Source: Pyruvatibacter mobilis (GTDB taxonomy: Bacteria > Pseudomonadota > Alphaproteobacteria > CGMCC-115125). Taken from it: 64,000 nt of DNA. Below, piece by piece: positions 46,843 through 55,473 of the stretch. Both the position numbers and the translations under genes were made by a program. How positions within the stretch are numbered: position 1 is the stretch's first letter; each line of letters begins with the position of its first letter. The stretch spans positions 2,335,501 through 2,399,500 of the forward strand of contig NZ_CP051630.1 in the NCBI RefSeq assembly GCF_012848855.1, read 5' to 3'. Under the pieces are notes generated by a model. The model searched no databases. It worked only from the letters and a program-made list of their open reading frames with translations, and was not told where the DNA came from.

Positions 46843-47159
46843 CTGTCGTCGCGTTGCGCCAGCCGCGCGATTACCTTCGGCAGCCGGAAGACGATCCAGG
46901 CGGCGGTGACGATGTTGCCGAGCACCACCGTCGCCACGCCCCACAAAATTCCGGTCAGCCTGCGCTGTTCCAGCAGCACCATCAGGAATGCCACCAGCAC
47001 GAAGCCGAGATAGAGGTCGGCCAGGGTGACGACGCCCCAGGGGTCCGCTGTCATGATCTCGAGCAGCGGCACCACTGACCCGCCTTCCGCAAAGCCCCAG
47101 GCAAGCGCGCCCGCAAAGGCGAGGCCGAACAGGGCGGAGAGAAGGCGGATCAGGGTCAT
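46839..47159 (-). CDS. Small integral membrane protein, unknown
   Basis: The 106 residues contain about three membrane helices (L-L-S-A-L-F-G-L-A-F-A-G-A-L-A near 5-22, L-Y-L-G-F-V-L-V-A-F-L-M-V-L-L at 50-65, and G-V-A-T-V-V-L-G-N-I-V at 74-92). The C-terminal tail is charged. I recognise no family or catalytic residue. Its stop overlaps that of the acyl-CoA dehydrogenase gene. Confidence 0.75.
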   Translation of the reverse strand: MTLIRLLSALFGLAFAGALAWGFAEGGSVVPLLEIMTADPWGVVTLADLYLGFVLVAFLMVLLEQRRLTGILWGVATVVLGNIVTAAWIVFRLPKVIARLAQRDDS

Positions 47160-47197
47160 AGGTCTTGCTCCACATGAAGTCGGGCGTGCGCCCCTTG

Positions 47198-48001
47198 CTA
47201 TTCCGGTTTCTTGAAGGCGCGCTGCTGGCCCGAGCCCATGGCATAGGGGTGCGACGCGGACAGCCCGCCATCCACCGGGAAGGCCTGGCCGTTCACATAG
47301 GACGCCTCGTCGCTGGCCAGGAACAGCGCCATATTGGCGATCTCCTCCGGCCGCCCGGCCCGTTTCAGCGGGTTGATCTGGCCGATGCGGTCCTCGGTGC
47401 CCTTGCCGCGCGCCATGTCGAAAATCGGCTTGGTCATGCCGGTCTCGATCAGGCCGGGGCAGACGGCATTGATACGCACGCCTGTGCCCGCCAGATCATA
47501 GGCCACCGTCTGCACCAGCGAGATCACACCCGCCTTGGAGGCGGAATAGGGATGCACGCCCGCATTGGCGCGGATGCCCGCGACCGACGCCGTGCAGATG
47601 ATCGAGCCCGCGCCCTGGTCCACCATGTGCGGGCTTGCATGCTTCACATAGAGGAACGGGCCGATGAGGTTCACCTTCAGGATCTGTTCCCAGTAATCCG
47701 GGGTCTGGTCGCTGAGCGGCACCCAGCCGCCGGAGATGCCCGCATTGGCGAACACGATGTCGATGCCGCCATGCGCATCGACGAAATTGCGGATCGAGTC
47801 GGCTACATACTCTTCGCTCGACACGTCCCCGGCTTCAGCCGTCATGCGGTCGCGGCCCTCAACGGTCTCCGCCACACCGTCCGCATTCAGATCAACGGCG
47901 AGTACGGTTGCGCCTTCTTCGGCAAAGAGGCGCGCTGCCGCACGGCCGATGCCGGAGCCTGCGCCGGTGACAATCGCGCGTTTTCCTTCAAGTCGTCCCA
48001 T
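47198..48001 (-). CDS. SDR-family oxidoreductase
   Basis: The 267 residues form a classical SDR with V-T-G-A-G-S-G-I-G near residue 12, F-A-N-A-G-I-S, catalytic Ser in I-C-T-A-S-V-A and Y-S-A-S-K. The C-terminal N-G-Q-A-F-P-V-D-G-G is typical; the tail S-G-Q-Q-R-A-F-K-K is not. The start at 48001 has AAGGAC upstream. It forms a same-strand group with the VOC and MaoC genes upstream. Confidence 0.92.
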   Translation of the reverse strand: MGRLEGKRAIVTGAGSGIGRAAARLFAEEGATVLAVDLNADGVAETVEGRDRMTAEAGDVSSEEYVADSIRNFVDAHGGIDIVFANAGISGGWVPLSDQTPDYWEQILKVNLIGPFLYVKHASPHMVDQGAGSIICTASVAGIRANAGVHPYSASKAGVISLVQTVAYDLAGTGVRINAVCPGLIETGMTKPIFDMARGKGTEDRIGQINPLKRAGRPEEIANMALFLASDEASYVNGQAFPVDGGLSASHPYAMGSGQQRAFKKPE

Positions 48002-48060
48002 GGATGATGTCCTTTTCATTATCGGGTTTCATTACCGGGTTGGTCGGGTTCGGAAACGGG

Positions 48061-48438
48061 TCAGTTCTTCGGATATTCGACGATGGTGAGCGTGTTGCCG
48101 CCGGGGTCCTTGAAGTGAGCGAGGATGCCGCCCCAGTCCTGGACCAGCGGCCTGGCGTCGAACTCCACACCCTTGCCTCTCAATGTCTCGTAAGCGGCGG
48201 CCATATCCGGCACCTCGAAGGAAATGCCGGTAAAGCGCTGGGTGAAATCCGGGTCATCACCCACAGGCTCGAGGATCAGCATGATGCCCGCATCCAGCAC
48301 CGCGAAACCGCCGGCATCATCCACCGACAGCACCCTGAGGCCCAGCGTGTCACGATAGAATGGCAGGGCGGCGGAGACATTGGGCACGAAGATGCGGTAG
48401 GCGCTGATGCGCAGGCCGCTGACGGCTTGATTGGACAT
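48061..48438 (-). CDS. VOC-family protein
   Basis: The 125 residues fold as one VOC module pair: Y-R-I-F-V-P-N-V-S-A-A-L-P-F-Y-R-D-T-L-G-L at the start, I-L-E-P-V-G in the middle and F-K-D-P-G-G-N-T-L-T-I-V-E at the end, where the Glu would bind a metal. It could be a methylmalonyl-CoA epimerase-like or bleomycin-resistance-like protein; no specific reaction is supported. Confidence 0.88.
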   Translation of the reverse strand: MSNQAVSGLRISAYRIFVPNVSAALPFYRDTLGLRVLSVDDAGGFAVLDAGIMLILEPVGDDPDFTQRFTGISFEVPDMAAAYETLRGKGVEFDARPLVQDWGGILAHFKDPGGNTLTIVEYPKN

Positions 48439-48474
48439 GGGTGGTCACTCCGGTGGCGGGCCGGGCGCGCGGCG

Positions 48475-48918
48475 CTAGCCGCCGCGCCGGGCGATGAGAA
48501 GCGTGGTCGTCTGCGTGAACACGGTGTCGCCCGCCTGATTGACAAGCGTATGACGGTTCCTGACGATCCCCCGGTCCGGCTTCGACGATGACGGCCGGGT
48601 CTCGATGCACTCGATGGTGAGCGACAGCACGTCATCCAGCTTCGCCGCCTGGTGGAACCGCACCTCGTCATAGCCCAGCGCGCCGATGACAGCGGTTTCG
48701 TGCGGCAGCCCCTGCGCCAGCTTCAGCACCACCGCCTGGATATGGGTGCCGCAGGCCGTCAGTGTTCCGTAAACGGATTTTTCAGCGGCAGCCTCGTCCA
48801 CGTGAAAGGGCTGCGGGTCCCACTTGGCGGCAAAGGACACGATCTCGTCCTTCGTCATCGTGTAGGTCTTGCCGATGGGCCATTGTTCGCCCAGCTCGAA
48901 ATCATCGAAATACCGCAT
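48475..48918 (-). CDS. MaoC-family hotdog dehydratase
   Basis: The 147 residues form one hotdog domain starting F-D-D-F-E-L-G-E. The hydratase dyad is in W-D-P-Q-P-F-H-V-D (Asp-x4-His). Members hydrate or dehydrate enoyl/hydroxyacyl-CoA. Two adjacent ATG codons exist; 48918 has better spacing from GGGAG. It heads the same-strand group with the VOC and SDR genes. Confidence 0.88.
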   Translation of the reverse strand: MRYFDDFELGEQWPIGKTYTMTKDEIVSFAAKWDPQPFHVDEAAAEKSVYGTLTACGTHIQAVVLKLAQGLPHETAVIGALGYDEVRFHQAAKLDDVLSLTIECIETRPSSSKPDRGIVRNRHTLVNQAGDTVFTQTTTLLIARRGG

Positions 48919-49056
48919 CATTCTCCCGGCACGTCCCTGTCTGGTCTTGTTGCCCGCGACCCTAGACGATTGCCGCCACGGTGCCAAAGGTTCGGGCACA
49001 TGGCTGGTGCCGATTGGCCATGCCCCCTCTCCCCACCCACAAAACTACCCCCGTCA

Positions 49057-49184
49057 CCCCGGACTTGATCCGGGGTCCACTCGCCTCCACTGCTGGGCAC
49101 AGGGCAGGCGGCACCCGCCGTGCCATCTCCGCTTGCGCTGTGGCAAGCAGCCCCGAGAGTGGACCCTCCGATCAAGCCGGAGGG
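49057..49184. repeat. Hairpin pair with unlike arms
   Basis: CCCCGGA-CTTGA-TCCGGGG (49057-49075) is paired in inverted orientation with CCTCCGA-TCAAG-CCGGAGG (49165-49183). The spacer (TCCACTCGCC... to ...CGAGAGTGGA) resembles that of the pair at 49848-49977, so this is one unit with different end hairpins. Confidence 0.85.
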
Positions 49185-49225
49185 ATACGGAGAAGGGGGG
49201 CATCACCACGTCCCCCCATTTGTCA

Positions 49226-49307
49226 TTCCGCGACTTGATCGCGGAATCCAGGGCGGTCCGCTCAGGCCGTGCCGCATGGCCCTGGACCCCGCGATCAAGT
49301 CGCGGGG
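49226..49307. repeat. Hairpin pair of the CGCGA arm type
   Basis: TTCCGCGA-CTTGA-TCGCGGAA (49226-49246) and CCCCGCGA-TCAAG-TCGCGGGG (49287-49307) are inverted. Inside, TCCAGGGC and GCCCTGGA also pair, so the whole can fold as one long cruciform. Confidence 0.9.
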
Positions 49308-49847
49308 TGACACGGTGGGGGGAGTGAGGTGGATGGCGTCCACCCACACCAAACCCTCCGCACACGGCATTGCCGTTGCGGGCACAGGGGAGAGCAGGAC
49401 GCGCCCGGCGCTCACGCGGCGCCGGTAGGAGTAACAAACAAATTTGGGTCGCAAGCATCAGGCGCGTCCCGCGCGGATGGCTGCCAGCGGTGGCCGGACC
49501 GGGGCGGGGCAGGCATTACCCTGCTGATCCATTCCCCGCGAACCCTGCTTCCACCCTCCACACTTTGGAACGGGCCTGGACGCGGTGGGGCCAGCTTTTT
49601 CAGGGCGTGACCGGGTTCGGGACACCACCACCCATCTAATACGCACCCGTTACTTGCGCATCGCGGCCAAACGCGCGCACCCCACGTTCCCAAGGGGCCG
49701 CCTCTCGCCCGGCCTTCCGGGCATCCGCCCTCCCGCCCAGGTCCGGTCGGCCCGGCTGCCCGTGTGGCGGGAGGTCATGGGGCCATTATCGCGCGAAGTT
49801 CTCAGGCCGGGGAAAAGTCACCCTCACATTCCACACCACCACCGTAT
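49308..49847. other. Gene-free stretch, nothing assigned
   Basis: About 540 GC-rich bases between two hairpin pairs. No open frame has a convincing start, composition or family. I looked for SRP RNA, tmRNA and RNase P motifs on both strands and saw none. Confidence 0.5.
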
Positions 49848-49977
49848 CCCTCCGGCTTGACCGGAGGGCCCACTCGCCTGCGCTGTTGGGCACAGGGTGC
49901 GCGGCTCCTGCTGTGCCGGTTCCGCTCGCGCTGCGGCAAGGCGCACCGAGAGTAGACCCTCCGGTCAAGCCGGAGGG
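49848..49977. repeat. Inverted hairpin pair before the thiolase terminator
   Basis: A reverse hairpin (49848-49868) and a forward one (49957-49977), both CCTCCGG type, flank about 88 bases that themselves contain inverted segments (ACTCGCC and CGAGAGT ends, GGGCACAGG and CTGTGCC). Confidence 0.9.
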
Positions 49978-50012
49978 ATGCGGACAAGGGGCGCGCCGTC
50001 ACCCAAAAACAA

Positions 50013-50042
50013 AAAGGGCCCGGCAGCACTGCCGGGCCCTTT
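50013..50042 (-). terminator. Terminator of the thiolase gene
   Basis: AAAGGGCCCGGCAG and CTGCCGGGCCCTTT pair perfectly with a 2-base gap, 28 bases after the thiolase stop; the minus strand then runs into TTTTGTTTTTGGG. Confidence 0.88.
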
Positions 50043-50070
50043 CCAGTCTCAAACGGTCCGTATTCGGAGA

Positions 50071-51252
50071 TTACATCTCGAACAGGCCGGCGGCACCCAT
50101 GCCGCCACCGATGCACATGGTCACGACGCCGAGCTTGGCGTTGCGGCGCTTGCCTTCGATGAGCAGGTGGCCGGTGCAGCGGGCGCCGGTCATGCCGTAA
50201 GGGTGGCCGATGGAGATGGAACCGCCATTGACGTTGTACTTGTCGTTGTCGATTTCCAGCGTGTCACGGCTGTACAGGCACTGCGAAGCGAACGCTTCGT
50301 TCAGTTCCCACAGGTCGATGTCGTCCTTCTTGACGCCGGCCTTGTCCAGCAGCTTGGGCACAGCGAAGACCGGGCCGATACCCATCTCGTCCGGCTCGCA
50401 GCCGGCGACCTGGAAGCCGCGGAACACGCCCATGATGTCGAGGCCGCGGCGCTCGGCTTCCTTGCGCTCCATCATGATGACCATGGAGGCACCATCGGAG
50501 AGCTGCGAGGCGTTACCGGCGGTGATGTACTGGCCTTCGCCGCGCACCGGCTGCAGGCCGTTGAGGCCTTCCAGCGTCGTCTGCGGACGGTTGCACTCGT
50601 CCTTGTCGACCACGTAGTCGACGATCGACTCTTCCTTGGTCTCCTTGTTGACGACCTTCATCTTCACGTTCATCGGAACGATCTCGTCGTCGAACTTGCC
50701 GGCCTGCTGGGCGGCGGCGGTGCGCTGCTGCGACTGCAGAGCGTACTCATCCTGCGCTTCGCGGGAGATGTTGTAGCGCTCGGCCACGATGTCGGCGGTC
50801 TCGATCATCGGCATCCACAGCGCCGGAAGCTCGTTCATGAGCTTTTCTTCGGTGATGTGGTTCAGGTTGATGCCCTGCATCTGCACCAGCGAGATGGACT
50901 CGACGCCACCGGCGGCCATCACGTCCACACCGTCATTGACGATGCGGCCGGCGGCCAGGGCGATGGACTGCAGGCCCGAGGAGCAGAAGCGGTTGACGGT
51001 GGTGCCGGACGTGGTGACCGGGCAGCCGGCCCACATGGCAGCAAGACGGCCGACATTCTGGCCGGTGGCGCCTTCCGGCGTGCCGCAGCCCATGATCACG
51101 TCGTCGACTTCAGCCGGATCGATCTTGGCGCGCTCGATGGCGTGCTTGAGGGCGTGACCGCCCATGGCGGCACCGTGGGTCATGTTGAAGCCACCGCGGC
51201 CGGACTTGGCAAGGCCGGTACGGGCGGTGGAGACGATGACTGCTTCTCTCAT
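50071..51252 (-). CDS. Acetyl-CoA C-acyltransferase (thiolase)
   Basis: The 393 residues match degradative thiolases: nucleophile Cys in N-R-F-C-S-S-G-L-Q near 88, then [34 protein letters not shown] with His, and C-I-G-G-G-M-G with the base Cys. It cleaves 3-ketoacyl-CoA with CoA or condenses acetyl-CoA. AAGGAG precedes the ATG. The nearby dehydrogenases and hydratases fit beta-oxidation, favouring FadA/FadI-like thiolysis. Confidence 0.95.
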   Translation of the reverse strand: MREAVIVSTARTGLAKSGRGGFNMTHGAAMGGHALKHAIERAKIDPAEVDDVIMGCGTPEGATGQNVGRLAAMWAGCPVTTSGTTVNRFCSSGLQSIALAAGRIVNDGVDVMAAGGVESISLVQMQGINLNHITEEKLMNELPALWMPMIETADIVAERYNISREAQDEYALQSQQRTAAAQQAGKFDDEIVPMNVKMKVVNKETKEESIVDYVVDKDECNRPQTTLEGLNGLQPVRGEGQYITAGNASQLSDGASMVIMMERKEAERRGLDIMGVFRGFQVAGCEPDEMGIGPVFAVPKLLDKAGVKKDDIDLWELNEAFASQCLYSRDTLEIDNDKYNVNGGSISIGHPYGMTGARCTGHLLIEGKRRNAKLGVVTMCIGGGMGAAGLFEM

Positions 51253-51804
51253 GCTGTCACTCCTTGTTGGGAAATCCTGCGTCACCCGCCCCGCAGTTTC
51301 CGCGAGAGGCGTCCCCGGGCGGGGATCAAAACTGCGGCGGACAGGGCGTGCGCGAAACCATATGGGTATGCGGGTATCAAAACCGAACGAACCCGCCAGT
51401 CGGCGCGAACCATAGGGGGTTACGCCGCGCGCAGGAAGGGCAAATTACAGCATTGAAAGCCGCCCTCAATTCCCGTGCAAAATCAGCGCTTTAGCCCAAT
51501 GCCCCTACGTCATCGCCGTATTTGGGCCGCAAAATGACCATCCATTCACCTTCGCGCGATCATGCGTGCGCCGGATTCCGCTTCCATCTTGCACCCTGTC
51601 AAAAGGGCGCCGCCGGGGCCGGTTCAGGCTCAAGCCCCCCAGCCCCCCAAGCCCCTCGAGCTTGCTGACGGATCCGGCGGCGCCTGCTGACACAGATGAC
51701 AATCAGGAACTTCACCCCGCTGCGGGGGGTTATTCCCGCAGACGCCGCGTCGACCGCTGGTGAGACCAGACCGGACAGCGCGGCACACACCAGGAGAGTG
51801 GATC
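51253..51804. other. Gene-free stretch between divergent genes
   Basis: The 552 bases between thiolase and the OmpA-like gene carry promoters for both. Short inverted segments (CCGGCGGCG region at 51606-51690, CCCCGCTGCGGGG at 51717-51729) are visible, but no box can be named and no small gene is supported. Confidence 0.5.
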
Positions 51805-52302
51805 ATGCAACGCTTCAGCATTCGACGTCAGTTCGGCATCATGGCGCTTGCGGGTGCCTGTGCCTTCGGCATCGGCGGCGCGGCAGCTTTCGCCAATGGT
51901 GCCAAGGCCCCCGCGGAGCGCGGCGACATGGCCGCGGAAACCCCGCTGGCGACCTCGGTGGTGACCATCACCGCCACCATGCCGGCCTTCGCCGGTGAAG
52001 AGGCCCGCTATGGCGACCAGGCGCAGGTCCCCTCCTTCGGCTACACCTATGTGATCTACTTCCCCGTCGGCACCAGCGAGCTGACCGACCCGGCGCGAGA
52101 GACGCTTGAAGTGATCGCTGCGGAAGTGACCGGCCTTGAGCTGAGCCATGTGACGCTTGCAAATGGCGACGGCCCGGATGCCCGCACCCAGGTGGTGCGT
52201 GATGCCATGATCGAGCTGGGCGTGCCGGCCAGGTGGATCGGCGAGGAGATCGTCCGCCCGGACGAGATCGGCCCGATCAGCATGGCCCCCATGGGCTTCT
52301 AA
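51805..52302 (+). CDS. Exported OmpA-like domain protein
   Basis: The 165 residues start with a signal peptide (R-R-Q-F-G-I-M-A-L-A-G-A-C-A-F-G, cleavage near A-F-A-N). The mature part has Y-V-I-Y-F-P-V-G-T-S-E-L-T-D-P-A-R-E-T-L-E-V-I, resembling the first half of an OmpA-like peptidoglycan-binding domain (F-x-x-G-S-x-x-L), followed by a short, divergent remainder ending in Met/Pro. The Asp/Arg that bind peptidoglycan are not clearly kept. AGGAGA precedes the ATG. Confidence 0.7.
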   Translation: MQRFSIRRQFGIMALAGACAFGIGGAAAFANGAKAPAERGDMAAETPLATSVVTITATMPAFAGEEARYGDQAQVPSFGYTYVIYFPVGTSELTDPARETLEVIAAEVTGLELSHVTLANGDGPDARTQVVRDAMIELGVPARWIGEEIVRPDEIGPISMAPMGF

Positions 52303-52340
52303 GGCGGGCTGCCAAACAGCATCCCCGGCACTGACATCCC

Positions 52341-52372
52341 GAAACCCGGTCAGGAATTCCTGACCGGGTTTC
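52341..52372. terminator. Perfect 32-bp palindrome, shared terminator
   Basis: Two 16-bp arms (GAAACCCGGTCAGGAA and its exact complement) meet without loop. It overlaps the yjbQ stop at 52350 and lies 39 bases after the OmpA-like gene stop. It has GAAA/TTTC ends and probably ends both convergent transcripts. Confidence 0.75.
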
Positions 52373-52793
52373 CTGCTTCCGTGCCCATGGCCTGCACCAC
52401 CACTTCGCGCCTGTGCGGGCGGCTGCGGTGCTCGAACAGGTAGATGCCCTGCCAGGTGCCCAGCACCATGCGGCCCTTATCCACCGGGATCGTCAGGCTG
52501 GTTGCGGTGAGCGCGGCCTTGATATGGGCGGGCATGTCGTCGGGGCCTTCGGTCGTGTGCCGGTAGGGCCCGGTAAAGGGCACGATGCGCTCGAAAAAAT
52601 CCTTCAGATCCGCCAGCACGTCAGGGTCGGCGTTCTCCTGGATGGTGAGCGACGCGGATGTGTGGCGCAGAAACAGGGTCACCGCCCCCTGCGCCAGGCG
52701 CGCCCGGCCGAGCGCATCAGCCACGTGGCGGGTGATGTCCGAGAGGCCTGCTCCCGGGGTTTCGAATATCAGGGTTTCCAGATGCTGGTGCAT
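52350..52793 (-). CDS. YjbQ/UPF0047 family protein
   Basis: The 147 residues match the YjbQ family: F-L-R-H-T-S-A-S-L-T-I-Q-E-N-A near 42 with the conserved His, P-D-D-M-P-A-H-I-K-A-A-L and L-G-T-W-Q-G-I-Y-L-F-E-H-R. YjbQ can act as a thiamine phosphate synthase in overproduction assays; its physiological role is unclear. Its final codons form part of a palindromic terminator. Confidence 0.93.
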   Translation of the reverse strand: MHQHLETLIFETPGAGLSDITRHVADALGRARLAQGAVTLFLRHTSASLTIQENADPDVLADLKDFFERIVPFTGPYRHTTEGPDDMPAHIKAALTATSLTIPVDKGRMVLGTWQGIYLFEHRSRPHRREVVVQAMGTEAGNPVRNS

Positions 52794-52865
52794 GGCCCCC
52801 TTTTATCGCGTGTCGCCCGGGGCTACATAGTCCCCCGTTTTGACACTGGTAATGGTGAGTTCGCG

Positions 52866-53315
52866 ATGAGTATGACCCTGGCAACCCCGACGGCGCCGAC
52901 CCTGTCGGCCGGTTTCGAGGCCTATGTGGGCCCGGTGACGAAGGTGGAGGGGCGCGAGGCCTATACGCTGAGCTTCACCATCGAGCAGCACCACCTCAAC
53001 GGCGCGGACATGCTGCATGGGGGCATGATGATGTCGTTCGCCTCCATCACGCTGGCGGGCGCGGCGCGGGAGGCTGCGGGCGACGCGGTCGAGACCCTGT
53101 CCATCAATTGCGATTTCACCGGCCCCGGCAAGCCGGGCGACGTGGTGACGGCCACCGCCACCATCACCCGCCGCACGCGCACGGTCGTGTTCCTGTCCTG
53201 CGACGTGCAGGTCGAGGATGCCGACGCTGACGCCCCGCGCATGCTGATGGCCGCCACCGGCGTGTTCCGGATCGCCACCAGGAAGGGATCAGGCAAGACC
53301 GGAGCGGGCGCATGA
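52866..53315 (+). CDS. PaaI-type hotdog thioesterase
   Basis: The 149 residues match one hotdog domain with the H-G-G motif (A-D-M-L-H-G-G-M-M-M-S-F-A) near 50 and later beta strands (S-I-N-C-D-F-T-G-P-G-K-P-G-D-V-V). These hydrolyse acyl-CoA or aryl-CoA thioesters. The stop overlaps the start of a second thioesterase gene (ATGA), suggesting a paired or heteromeric enzyme. Confidence 0.88.
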   Translation: MSMTLATPTAPTLSAGFEAYVGPVTKVEGREAYTLSFTIEQHHLNGADMLHGGMMMSFASITLAGAAREAAGDAVETLSINCDFTGPGKPGDVVTATATITRRTRTVVFLSCDVQVEDADADAPRMLMAATGVFRIATRKGSGKTGAGA

Positions 53316-53791
53316 CCGAGGCCCGCGATACCCAGAAGGGCGAGCAGCAGAAGCCCGCCATCCCCTCCCCGCGCCCGCCGGAGGCGCTGGACGGCTTCAC
53401 CGCCATGGAGCTGCGCGACCCGTTCGAGGCCTTTGTCGGCCCGCTCTATACGGAGACCGCGGAAAATGACGGGCTTGAGCGGCTCGAGGCCTTCCGCGTC
53501 GATGACCGGCATGTGGATGCGGACGGCAAGCTGCATCCGGGCATGCTGATGACCTTCGCCGACGCCGTTGTCGGCAGCACCGCGTGGAACGCCACCGGCC
53601 GCAAGCCGTGTGTGACCCTCAGCATGCAGACGAGTTACACCGGCACCGCCAAGGTCGGCGACCTCGTCACCGCCCGCACCCGCCTCACCCGCAAGACCCG
53701 CGCCATCGTCTTTTGCGCTGCCGATTTCTTCGTCGATGACGAGCTGATCTGCCAGGCCACCAGCCTGTGGAAAGTGCTCGGCGAACACTGA
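53312..53791 (+). CDS. PaaI-type hotdog thioesterase, second copy
   Basis: The 159 residues include a Pro-rich N-terminus of about 45 and a hotdog domain. The usual H-G-G is replaced by H-P-G (G-K-L-H-P-G-M-L-M-T-F-A-D), then S-M-Q-T-S-Y-T-G-T-A-K-V-G-D-L-V. It overlaps the previous gene by four bases. The similarity between the two suggests an old duplication. Confidence 0.85.
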   Translation: MTEARDTQKGEQQKPAIPSPRPPEALDGFTAMELRDPFEAFVGPLYTETAENDGLERLEAFRVDDRHVDADGKLHPGMLMTFADAVVGSTAWNATGRKPCVTLSMQTSYTGTAKVGDLVTARTRLTRKTRAIVFCAADFFVDDELICQATSLWKVLGEH

Positions 53792-53830
53792 CCGCGCTTA
53801 CATTCCCACTCCACCACACACACGCCCTCC

Positions 53831-53927
53831 CTCCGGCTCGACCGGAGAGGCTATCGGAGGAAGTGGCGGGCTGCTTGGTCTAAAAAAGCCCGCGGACTCA
53901 CATGGACCCTCCGGTCGAGCCGGAGGG
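53831..53927. repeat. Hairpin pair with CTCGA loop
   Basis: CTCCGG-CTCGA-CCGGAG (53831-53847) faces CCTCCGG-TCGAG-CCGGAGG (53908-53926). Both members have CTCGA/TCGAG in the loop rather than CTTGA/TCAAG. Confidence 0.85.
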
Positions 53928-53969
53928 AAAGCGGTTGGGTGGGCGCAGGGCAAACCCCACTCTGCGTCA

Positions 53970-54074
53970 CCCCGGACGTGATCCGGGGTCCACTCGCGGA
54001 TCGGCAGGTAGAGGCGTCAGCTTTTACGTTTTGCCATGCGGCACGGCGAGTAGGCTCCGGATCAAGTCCGGAGC
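53970..54074. repeat. Hairpin pair of the CCGGA arm type
   Basis: CCCCGGA-CGTGA-TCCGGGG (53970-53988) faces GCTCCGGA-TCAAG-TCCGGAGC (54054-54074). TCCACTCGC and GGCGAGTAG lie inside the hairpins. The sequence 53792-54161 holds only these pairs. Confidence 0.85.
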
Positions 54075-54161
54075 AACGGGTCGGCGCACAAACACTTGCC
54101 CTCCCCTGCCTCCCGCGCTTTGCTTGGCGCAAACACGCAAAGCCAGACCGGGAGCACGTCC

Positions 54162-55016
54162 ATGGCCATTGATTACGATCACCTGATGTCCCTCACATCC
54201 GAGGGCGAGCGGTTTTCCTATGGGGACCGGGAGACCATGCTCTATGCGCTCGGCGTCGGCATGGGCCGCGATCCGCTGGCAGCAAAGGAGCTGCCTTATG
54301 TCTATGAAAAAGACCTAAAGACCGTGCCGACCATGGCGACGGTCATTGCCTGGGGCGCGGGCCCGCTGCGCGACAGCGGCATCAACTATCTGATGGTGGT
54401 GCATGGGGAGCAGAAGCTGACCCTGCACCGGCCGCTGCCGGCAGCGGCCGACATCATCGCCGACAGCCGCGTCGTCGGCGCCTGGGACAAGGGCGCGGAC
54501 AAGGGGGCGGTGATCGTCACCGAGACCGACATCCGCCTGGCGGACACGGACGACAAGCTGTGCACGCTCACCAGCACCACCTTTGCCCGCGGCGATGGCG
54601 GCTTCGGCGGGCCGACCGACGGCGCGCCCAAGCCGCATGCCCTGCCCGACCGCGCCCCGGACCAGACCATCGAGGTGGACACCCGGGCTGATCAGGCGCT
54701 GCTCTACCGGCTGTCCGGTGACCGCAATCCACTGCATGCGGACCCGGAATTCGCCACCGCCGCCGGGTTCCCCGCGCCGATCCTGCACGGGCTTTGCACC
54801 TACGGCACCTGCTGCCGCGCCATTCTCGGCTCCGTCGCCGATTATGACCACACCGCGATCACAGGCTTCGACGTCCGCTTCTCGTCCCCCGTCTTCCCCG
54901 GCGAGACGATCCTGGTGGATGTGTGGAAAGACGGCCCCATCGCCTCCTTCCGCGCCCGCCTCAAGGAGCGCGACGCGGTGGTCATCAACAACGGCAAATG
55001 CACGCTGAAAGCCTGA
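54162..55016 (+). CDS. R-specific enoyl-CoA hydratase, double hotdog
   Basis: The 284 residues form a double hotdog of the peroxisomal hydratase 2 type. The catalytic motif is in the C-terminal half: S-G-D-R-N-P-L-H-A-D-P-E-F-A (Asp-x4-His), followed by P-I-L-H-G-L-C-T-Y-G. The N-terminal half is a non-catalytic hotdog. It hydrates 2-enoyl-CoA to (R)-3-hydroxyacyl-CoA, linking to the SDR and thiolase genes nearby. GGGAG precedes the ATG. Confidence 0.92.
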   Translation: MAIDYDHLMSLTSEGERFSYGDRETMLYALGVGMGRDPLAAKELPYVYEKDLKTVPTMATVIAWGAGPLRDSGINYLMVVHGEQKLTLHRPLPAAADIIADSRVVGAWDKGADKGAVIVTETDIRLADTDDKLCTLTSTTFARGDGGFGGPTDGAPKPHALPDRAPDQTIEVDTRADQALLYRLSGDRNPLHADPEFATAAGFPAPILHGLCTYGTCCRAILGSVADYDHTAITGFDVRFSSPVFPGETILVDVWKDGPIASFRARLKERDAVVINNGKCTLKA

Positions 55017-55027
55017 CGCATCCATAG

Positions 55028-55153
55028 CCCCTCCCCCTTGTGGGGAGGGGTTGGGGTGGGGGGTGAATGGAACGGATGGCATCGCCCTCCCCGCCGCCTC
55101 TGTCACCCCACCCCGGCGGCCCTGCCGCCGACCCTCCCCATCAAGGGGAGGGT
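55028..55153. repeat. Structured element related to the MITE-like family
   Basis: The ends CTCCCCCTTGTGGGGAG and CCCTCCCCATCAAGGGGAGGG are hairpins and inverted to each other. Inner GGGGTGGGG... / ...CCCCACCCC and CGGCGG-ccct-GCCGCC repeat the plan of the 160-bp elements with other sequences. Confidence 0.8.
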
Positions 55154-55198
55154 TGGTCCGGACGCTCGCGGCTTCTCACCTACCCCCAACCCCGCTCG

Positions 55199-55369
55199 CC
55201 CTCTGGCTTGACCAGAGGGCCTATCCGAGTCTGCGGGATGGTTTGTGCCGGCCAGGATGACGGCGGTGCGGCATTTTCAGACAAAAACTGCTGAGTCCCA
55301 TGGACCCTCCGGTCAAGCCGGAGGGACAGCGGTTATATTTAGCCGCCCTTCCTCCGGCTCGACCGGAGG
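55199..55369. repeat. Three hairpins before the GlxA-like gene
   Basis: CCTCTGG-CTTGA-CCAGAGG (55200-55218), CCTCCGG-TCAAG-CCGGAGG (55306-55324) and CCTCCGG-CTCGA-CCGGAGG (55351-55369). The first has a compensating C-to-T / G-to-A pair in its arms. The rest of 55017-55473 has no gene. Confidence 0.9.
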
Positions 55370-55473
55370 ATCTCTCTCTCAGCTTGCTCATGCCTCCCCT
55401 CCCGAAACCGTGACTAAATTTGCGGGGTGAATGGCCTTTCGGTCAGCGCGGCTTTGCGCCTATGCTTTGCCGC

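Noticed and set aside
49412-49700. Structured non-coding RNA such as SRP RNA or tmRNA
   Set aside because: Hallmark motifs (the SRP GGUCAGG/GGAAGCAGCC core, a tmRNA tag frame) are absent on both strands.
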